Shown here in pieces: positions 59,617-64,000 of a stretch of DNA of 64,000 bases (the first letter of the stretch is position 1; each line of letters begins with the position of its first letter). The notes beneath the pieces are model-generated. The model was given only the letters and a program-made list of their open reading frames with translations, made no database searches and was not told where the DNA came from. The DNA is from Serinibacter arcticus (lineage in GTDB: Bacteria > Actinomycetota > Actinomycetes > Actinomycetales > Beutenbergiaceae): the NCBI RefSeq assembly GCF_004786095.1, contig NZ_RHPJ01000005.1, positions 62,001 to 126,000 of the forward strand, given 5' to 3'. The translations under genes and the position numbers were made by a program.

Positions 59617-59694
59617 ACGAGCCCGCACGCACGGAGTACGCCGGCCCGACCGACCGCACCGGCCACGCCGGCCACGCCTGAGAGACGACGCGGA

Positions 59695-60495
59695 TCAGCC
59701 CAGCGAGACGAGGGTGTCGAGGTCGTCGTCGGGCAGCACGTCGGCCACCGCGCTGACGCTCACCGACAGGAGCGCGGCCCGACCGTGGTGCACCGAGAGG
59801 AACGCGGTGGACGACGCGTCCTGTCCGGTCGAGATCCGCACGAGGGAGCTGCGCGGCGCGAGCGTGGTCGCGTCCACGACGCACCACCGCCCGTCGACGT
59901 ACGCCTCGGCCACCGCGTGGAAGTCCATCGGCGTCAGCCCCGGCGCGTAGACGGCGGCGAGGCGCGCGGGCACGTCGAGCGCACGGAGCAGGGCGACCGC
60001 GAGGTGCGCGTAGTCGCGGCACACGCCCTGCCGGGCGAGCAGCGTGCGCACCGCACCGTCGGTCGGCAGAGAGGCGCCCGAGACGTAGCTCAGCCTCGTG
60101 CCGACCCACGACCCGACGGCCGTGAGGAGCTCGGCGCCGCGCAGACCCACGAACTCGCTGTGCGCCGTCGGGGCGAGGGAGTCCGACTCGCAGTACCGGC
60201 TGGGCCGCAGGTAGGTCAACAGGTCGAGCTCGTCCACGGGCGGCGGGTCGAGCCGCGTCGCCACGGTGGCGCGGTAGTCGATGCTCACCGGCCCGACGGG
60301 GGCGTCGATCACGTGCAGCCGCGTGCCGTGGCTCGCGGCGAGCTCGCGGGCCTCGACGGCCCGGCCCGCGGCGGTCAGCACGAGGCTCTCCGTCGCCCCG
60401 GCGTCGAGGTGCTCCTGCGCGACGGCGATCTCCAGCACCAGCGTGGCCGGCGAGGTGACGTCGAGCTCCAGGTGGGAGGTGACCGTGCGCTGCAT
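59695..60495 (-). CDS. Transglutaminase-like cysteine peptidase
   Basis: A 266-residue protein. The N-terminal beta domain (residues 1-100, HLELDVTSPATLVLEIAV) is of the bacterial transglutaminase type. The catalytic domain has Cys in RQGVCRDYAHL, His in PMDFHAVAEAYV and Asp in WCVVDATTLAPR, a complete triad. No signal peptide. Its ATG overlaps the PPOX stop as TGATG, so the two are co-translated. Substrate unknown. Confidence 0.87.
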   Translation of the reverse strand: MQRTVTSHLELDVTSPATLVLEIAVAQEHLDAGATESLVLTAAGRAVEARELAASHGTRLHVIDAPVGPVSIDYRATVATRLDPPPVDELDLLTYLRPSRYCESDSLAPTAHSEFVGLRGAELLTAVGSWVGTRLSYVSGASLPTDGAVRTLLARQGVCRDYAHLAVALLRALDVPARLAAVYAPGLTPMDFHAVAEAYVDGRWCVVDATTLAPRSSLVRISTGQDASSTAFLSVHHGRAALLSVSVSAVADVLPDDDLDTLVSLG

Positions 60496-60956
60496 CAGGC
60501 GAGCCTGGCCGGGAACCCGCCGGTGGCGATCGGGCCCCAGCGCTCGATCGTCACGCGGATGAGGCACTTGCCCTGCGCGACCATCGCCTCGCGGTACTCG
60601 TCCCAGTCCGGGTGCTCGCCGCTGATCGCGCGGAAGTAGTCCACGAGCGGTTCGACGGCGTCGGGCAGCTCGATGACCTCGGCCGTCCCGTCCACCTGCA
60701 CCCACGGGTCGTTGAACTCCGCGCCGAGCGACATCAGCGACGCGGCGGGGTTGCGGCGGAGGTTGGCGGCCTTCGCCCGCTCCGGGTAGCTGGACACGAC
60801 GACGCGGCCTTCCTCGTCGACGCCGTAGCTGACCGGGCTGAGCTGGGGCGAGCCGTCGCGACGCGTGGTCACGAGGATCCCGTCGTGACGGGAGCGCAGG
60901 AAGTCGAGCAGCTCGGGGCGCTCGACGCGGTCGTTCGTGGCGATGGATCGGGGCAT
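60495..60956 (-). CDS. PPOX-class F420- or FMN-dependent oxidoreductase
   Basis: A 153-residue split-barrel protein. RHDGILVTTRRDGSPQLSPV and EEGRVVVSSYPERAKAANLR are the flavin/F420-binding elements of the actinobacterial PPOX family. The C-terminal VAQGKCLIRVTIERWGP is typical. It is a probable homodimer. TAGGTT ends 6 bases before the ATG at 60956, suggesting a leaderless mRNA shared with the transglutaminase gene. Confidence 0.86.
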   Translation of the reverse strand: MPRSIATNDRVERPELLDFLRSRHDGILVTTRRDGSPQLSPVSYGVDEEGRVVVSSYPERAKAANLRRNPAASLMSLGAEFNDPWVQVDGTAEVIELPDAVEPLVDYFRAISGEHPDWDEYREAMVAQGKCLIRVTIERWGPIATGGFPARLA

Positions 60957-60962
60957 GGTTCG

Positions 60963-60968
60963 AACCTA
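60963..60968 (-). promoter_or_regulatory. -10 box (leaderless) of the PPOX-transglutaminase pair
   Basis: On the minus strand TAGGTT is followed by CGAACC and then the ATG at 60956. No ribosome site is present. Confidence 0.52.
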
Positions 60969-61127
60969 GCAACGCCGGGGTCGCACGCCTACGGCGCGGG
61001 CGAGGTGACGACTCAGCGCGGCGACCGATGAGAATCTGCGTTCCGAACGGTCCGAGTAGCATCCGGCCACCACCAGCAGCACCCGCCCGGCACCGCCCCC
61101 GCACCGCCCTCGAGGAGACGATCCGCC

Positions 61128-62042
61128 ATGACCGAGCCGACGCTGCCCGCTCCCGAGACCCGCACCCTCGAGCGGCCGGGTGCCACCCTCACCTACGACG
61201 TCCGAGGCGACCTGGCGACGCCGGGCGAGCGCCCCGTCCTCCTGCTCGTCGGCTCCCCGATGGGCGCGGACGGCTTCCCCTCCCTCGCGGCCGGGCTGAC
61301 CGACCGCGTGGTGGTGACCTACGACCCGCGCGGGGCCGAGCGCAGCTGCCGCTCCGACGGCGGGGGCGAGCTCACCCCCGACGTCCACGGCGAGGACCTG
61401 GCCGCCCTCGTGGCCGAGGTCCGGCGGGCCGGCGCGACGGCCGTGGACGTGTTCGCCTCCAGCGGCGGCGCCGTGAACGCGCTCGCGCTGGTGACCGCCC
61501 ACCCGGACGCCGTCGGGACGCTCGTCGCGCACGAACCGCCGCTGTGCGCGATCCTGCCCGACGCCGAGCACGCGCTCGCCGCCGTCGAGCAGATCCACGT
61601 GACCTACCTGCGCGACGGCTGGGGCGCCGCGCTGGCGGGTTTCATCGCGCTGACGCAGCACCGGGGCGAGGTCACCGACGAGCTCCTCGCCCGGCCCTAC
61701 CCCGAGCCCGCGGCGTTCGGCCTGCCGGGGCACGACGACGGCTCGCGCGACGACGCCCTGCTGGGTCAGAACCTTCGCGGGTCCTGCCGCTACCAGCCCG
61801 ACGCGGAGGCGCTGCGGGCGGCGGGGACGCGCATCGTCGTCGCCGTGGGCGAGGATTCCGCGACGCCGGGCCTGGGCGCCGAGCTGGCGCGCCGCGGGGG
61901 TGAGGCGCTGGCGGGGCTGCTGAGCGTCGAACCCGCCGTCGTCCCCGGTGGGCACAACGGCTTCCAGGGTGGCGAGTTCGGGATGCCCGGCCGGCCGGTG
62001 GAGTTCGCGGCGCGGCTGCGGGAGATCCTCGACGGCGTCTGA
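61128..62042 (+). CDS. Alpha/beta-fold hydrolase
   Basis: A 304-residue single-domain alpha/beta hydrolase. The oxyanion-hole strand is VLLLVGSPMGADGF. The nucleophile elbow is FASSGGAV (x-S-S-G-G), and the late Asp and His lie in VAVGEDSATPG and VVPGGHNGFQGG. Typical for small-molecule esterases or hydrolases, with no signal peptide. GAGGAG lies about 9 bases before the ATG. It is divergent from the PPOX gene. Confidence 0.86.
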   Translation: MTEPTLPAPETRTLERPGATLTYDVRGDLATPGERPVLLLVGSPMGADGFPSLAAGLTDRVVVTYDPRGAERSCRSDGGGELTPDVHGEDLAALVAEVRRAGATAVDVFASSGGAVNALALVTAHPDAVGTLVAHEPPLCAILPDAEHALAAVEQIHVTYLRDGWGAALAGFIALTQHRGEVTDELLARPYPEPAAFGLPGHDDGSRDDALLGQNLRGSCRYQPDAEALRAAGTRIVVAVGEDSATPGLGAELARRGGEALAGLLSVEPAVVPGGHNGFQGGEFGMPGRPVEFAARLREILDGV

Positions 62043-62085
62043 GCCCGGCGCGCGCACCACTCGCCGACCCACCCCGGACGCGAGA

Positions 62086-62117
62086 CAGCGGCCGCCCACC
62101 GAGGTGGGCGGCCGCTG
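62086..62117. terminator. 15-bp perfect hairpin after the hydrolase gene
   Basis: CAGCGGCCGCCCACC (62086-62100) pairs perfectly with GGTGGGCGGCCGCTG (62103-62117), 43 bases past the hydrolase stop. A second smaller hairpin (TGTACCGG with CCGGGTACA, about 62190-62215) lies on the side of the oxidoreductase gene. They may serve opposite strands. The 225-bp gap otherwise holds no gene. Confidence 0.68.
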
Positions 62118-62267
62118 CACGTGTGACTGGTCCGACAGTCGCCTCGCGGCGGACGGCCGCTCGTAGCGGCATGTGTGAGGCCCGGGGACATGTACCGGAC
62201 CAGCCACCGGGTACAACCCTAGGACGAGAGATCTATTCCGACACCATCCGATCGGGTCGGAGCGACC

Positions 62268-62912
62268 TCAGTACGCGACCGTGAACCGCTGGCGGCGGTG
62301 CGTCGGGGTCTCGATCTCGTCGACGATCGCCGTGGCGAGGTCGGCACCCGAGATGAACGAGGTGCCCTCGTCGTCGGCCAGCAGGACGTCACCGCCCACC
62401 CGGAAGGAGCCGGTCGCCTCGCCGGGCGCGTACCCGCCGAAACCGGCCGCCGGGCTGACGTAGAACCAGTCGAGCTCGGCCGGCGTCTCGCGCAGGTCGT
62501 CCAGCGCCCCACCCATCTCCAGGGCCTCCGCCTTGAACGCGTCGGGGAACTCCGCCGTCGTGAAGAGCTGCGGTCCGCCGGGCGCGACCTGGAGCGAACC
62601 CGCACCACCGATGACGCCGAGGCGCACGCCCGCGGCCGGCGCGGCGGCCGCGAGCGCCGCCACGATCGGGCGGACCCGTCCCTCGAGCGGACCGCGCGGC
62701 GCGAGCGACTCGATCACCACGTCGGCGTCGGCCAGGACCGCGGGGACGAAGCCGTCATCCGTCGCGGACCCCGTCACGTAGGTGGCGCCCTCGACCGGCT
62801 CGGCCGGGGCGTTGCGGGAGTAGGAGGTGACCTCGTGACCGCGGGCGACGGCCTCGCGGACGATGTGACCGCCGGCGTAGCCGGTGCCGCCGAGAACTGC
62901 AATGCGTGCCAT
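62268..62912 (-). CDS. NAD(P)H-binding oxidoreductase (atypical SDR, NmrA-like)
   Basis: A 214-residue Rossmann protein. The N-terminal glycine motif is IAVLGGTGYAGGHIVREAV. The later VSPAAGFGGYAPGEATGSF and SGADLATAIVDEIE fit the NAD(P)H-binding YwnB-like (BLVRB/NmrA-like) family. The catalytic Tyr-x3-Lys of classical SDRs is absent, so it may bind rather than transform. A GGAAGAG site lies 6 bases before the ATG at 62912. It is divergent from an HxlR regulator, a pairing common for redox-responsive reductases. Confidence 0.86.
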   Translation of the reverse strand: MARIAVLGGTGYAGGHIVREAVARGHEVTSYSRNAPAEPVEGATYVTGSATDDGFVPAVLADADVVIESLAPRGPLEGRVRPIVAALAAAAPAAGVRLGVIGGAGSLQVAPGGPQLFTTAEFPDAFKAEALEMGGALDDLRETPAELDWFYVSPAAGFGGYAPGEATGSFRVGGDVLLADDEGTSFISGADLATAIVDEIETPTHRRQRFTVAY

Positions 62913-62958
62913 GACTGACTCTTCCTTCGTCGTTCGTGCTCGCTGCCGAGCCTTCCAC

Positions 62959-63013
62959 CAGTTACCGTAGGGAACTGACTTCCCCGTGGGAAGTAGGCAC
63001 TTTCCGGTAACTG
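62959..63013. promoter_or_regulatory. Triple palindromic operator between the oxidoreductase and HxlR genes
   Basis: Three related palindromes stand in a row: AGTTACC-GTA-GGGAACT (62960-62976), ACTTCCC-CGT-GGGAAGT (62978-62994, perfect) and ACTTTCC-GGTAACT (62999-63012). In addition, the outer CAGTTACCG (62959-62967) and CGGTAACTG (63005-63013) pair perfectly, and their centre (62986) is also the centre of the middle palindrome. The whole block lies between both starts, so dimeric HxlR is the likely binder. Confidence 0.68.
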
Positions 63014-63025
63014 AGTGAGGCAGCC

Positions 63026-63412
63026 GTGACCGTCAGCGACGAGAACCCCGTCACCACCCTCGTGTGGGACCCCTACGTGCAGGACTGCCCGACGCGGGCC
63101 CTGCTGGACCGCATCGGCGACCGCTGGACCGTGCTCGTGGTCGGGTCGCTCGCCGAGGGGCCGCTGCGGTTCTCGGCCATCGCGCGCCGCGTGCAGGGCG
63201 TCTCGCAGAAGATGCTGACGCAGACGCTGCGCGCGCTGGAGGCCGACGGCCTCGTGACGCGGACGCAGTACCCCCAGATCCCGCCGCGCGTGGAGTACGA
63301 GCTCACGGCGACGGGACACACGCTCCGGGAACCGCTGCGCGCCCTGGAGGAGTGGGCCGTGACCCACATGCCCGCCGTGCTCGAGGCCCGCGGGTCACGG
63401 CAGGGGAGCTAG
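63026..63412 (+). CDS. HxlR-family transcriptional regulator
   Basis: A 128-residue winged-helix regulator. The pattern is QDCPTRALLDRIGDRWTVLV, then GPLRFSAIARRVQGVSQKML and the wing ending PPRVEYELTATG. The Cys at about residue 22 is the usual redox- or electrophile-sensing residue of the family. The GTG at 63026 has GTGAGG upstream. Its stop overlaps the convergent dehydrogenase stop within CTAG. It is divergent from the oxidoreductase at 62912 across a triple operator. Confidence 0.88.
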   Translation: MTVSDENPVTTLVWDPYVQDCPTRALLDRIGDRWTVLVVGSLAEGPLRFSAIARRVQGVSQKMLTQTLRALEADGLVTRTQYPQIPPRVEYELTATGHTLREPLRALEEWAVTHMPAVLEARGSRQGS

Positions 63413-64000
63413 CCCACGGCACCCGCGGGCAGCGCCGGGTCGAGCACGACCTTGATGCAGCCGTCCTCCTTCTTCTGGAAGGTCTCGTACATCGCGGGGG
63501 CGTCCTCCAGCGAGACGCGGTGCGTGCGCAGGTCGAGCGTCCCCAGCGGGTCGGCCGGGTCGGCGGCGATGTCGCGCAGCGTGTCGGTCCAGCGGCGCAC
63601 GTTGGCCTGACCCATGCGGATCGTGACCTGCTTGTCGAACATCGTCATGATGTCGAACGGCGTCGCGGCGCCGCCGTAGACGCCCGAGATCGACACCGTG
63701 CCGCCGCGGCGGACGGACTCGAAGCACGTCACGAGGGCGGCCGTCGGGTCGGTGCCGATGGTCTCGGTCAGCTTGCGGCCGACGGCGTCGGGCATCAGGC
63801 CGGCGAGCTTCTGCGCCGCGGTGGCGCCGGGGGAACCGTGCGCCTCCATGCCGACGGCCTCGACGACGGAGTCGGCGCCCCGGCCCTGCGTGAGGTCGCG
63901 GACCGCGCCGGCGACGTCGTCGACCTGCGACGCGTCGATGACGGTGATGCCGTGACGGCGCGCCATCTCCAGTCGCTCGGGCACGAGGTCGACGCCGATC
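63409..64000 (-). CDS. Zinc-dependent alcohol dehydrogenase, C-terminal part (5' end beyond the window)
   Basis: The last 197 or so residues of a medium-chain dehydrogenase whose start lies past 64000. The Rossmann strand ERLEMARRHGITVIDASQVD, the loop GRGADSVVEAVGMEAHG, then RRGGTVSISGVYGG and the end KEDGCIKVVLDP fit glutathione-independent formaldehyde dehydrogenase or Zn-alcohol dehydrogenase relatives with an extra helical insert (AQKLAGLMPDAVGRKLTETI). Zinc-ligand residues lie outside the window. The stop codon shares CTAG with the convergent HxlR stop. Confidence 0.85.
   Translation of the reverse strand, partial: IGVDLVPERLEMARRHGITVIDASQVDDVAGAVRDLTQGRGADSVVEAVGMEAHGSPGATAAQKLAGLMPDAVGRKLTETIGTDPTAALVTCFESVRRGGTVSISGVYGGAATPFDIMTMFDKQVTIRMGQANVRRWTDTLRDIAADPADPLGTLDLRTHRVSLEDAPAMYETFQKKEDGCIKVVLDPALPAGAVG

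Noticed and set aside
62118-62267. Possible tRNA or small RNA after the hydrolase terminator
   Set aside because: No cloverleaf, GTTCRANYC arm or conserved RNA motif could be found. Only small hairpins are present.

Overview
The window is GC-rich DNA (roughly 70-75% by eye) with GTG starts, 4-bp start/stop overlaps, TANNNT -10 boxes placed directly before start codons, GAF-ANTAR regulators, an Lsr2-like protein, a DUF6221 protein, a DUF222-HNH protein, an LPXTG surface protein and an F420-type PPOX oxidoreductase. This fits a high-GC Gram-positive actinobacterium. The sugar-utilisation content and the C40 carotenoid operon would suit Micrococcales (Cellulomonadaceae or Beutenbergiaceae-like), but that placement is an inference. 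No rRNA, tRNA, CRISPR array, insertion sequence or prophage gene was recognised.

Layout. 1-4.3 kb: a gene tail, a DUF2809 membrane protein, a serine beta-lactamase-fold hydrolase and an FdhF/YdeP-type molybdopterin oxidoreductase. 4.4-12.8 kb: a seven-gene carotenoid operon on the minus strand, in the order crtE, crtB, crtI, cruF-like hydratase, acyltransferase, family-2 glycosyltransferase, second CrtI-like enzyme. Six of the seven genes overlap their neighbour or nearly do, and the operon starts at a promoter whose -10 box lies inside a 21-bp palindrome. 13-16 kb: a GH51 arabinofuranosidase and a GH1 beta-glucosidase, each with its own LacI-type operator. 16.3-20.1 kb: a regulatory island with two paralogous small Cys/His proteins, two GAF-ANTAR proteins, a C-terminally truncated Lsr2-like protein and a DUF6221 protein. 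20.1-25 kb: a divergent LysE-type exporter and ArgP/LysG-type regulator, a MarR regulator divergent from two unknown genes, and a sortase-anchored surface protein. 25-31.5 kb: a GH35 beta-galactosidase with a CUT1 ABC importer and a divergent LacI regulator.

32.4-49.2 kb is the most striking part. GH42 beta-galactosidase, GH31 alpha-xylosidase, GH43 and GH95 alpha-L-fucosidase genes form one four-gene operon in which every junction is a 4-bp overlap. Next to it lie a LacI regulator, a second ABC importer (binding protein and two permeases) and a GH3 beta-glucosidase or beta-xylosidase. None of the enzymes shows a signal peptide. Together they have the activities needed to take apart imported, fucosylated and galactosylated xyloglucan oligosaccharides inside the cell. 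Four copies of the palindrome TCGAANCGNTTCGA (one degenerate in its last base) lie before the GH42 operon, the importer operon, the GH3 gene and the distant GH1 gene, so these appear to be one regulon. Neither importer has an ATPase gene here, which suggests a shared MsiK-type ATPase encoded elsewhere.

49.3-64 kb is ordinary chromosome: 6-phosphogluconate dehydrogenase, a TetR regulator, a membrane/acetyltransferase-like fusion, a winged-helix protein, L-serine deaminase, a DUF222-HNH protein, a VOC protein, an orphan coiled-coil membrane protein, a transglutaminase with a PPOX oxidoreductase, an alpha/beta hydrolase, and an NAD(P)-binding oxidoreductase divergent from an HxlR regulator with an elaborate palindromic operator. 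The window ends inside a zinc-dependent alcohol dehydrogenase.
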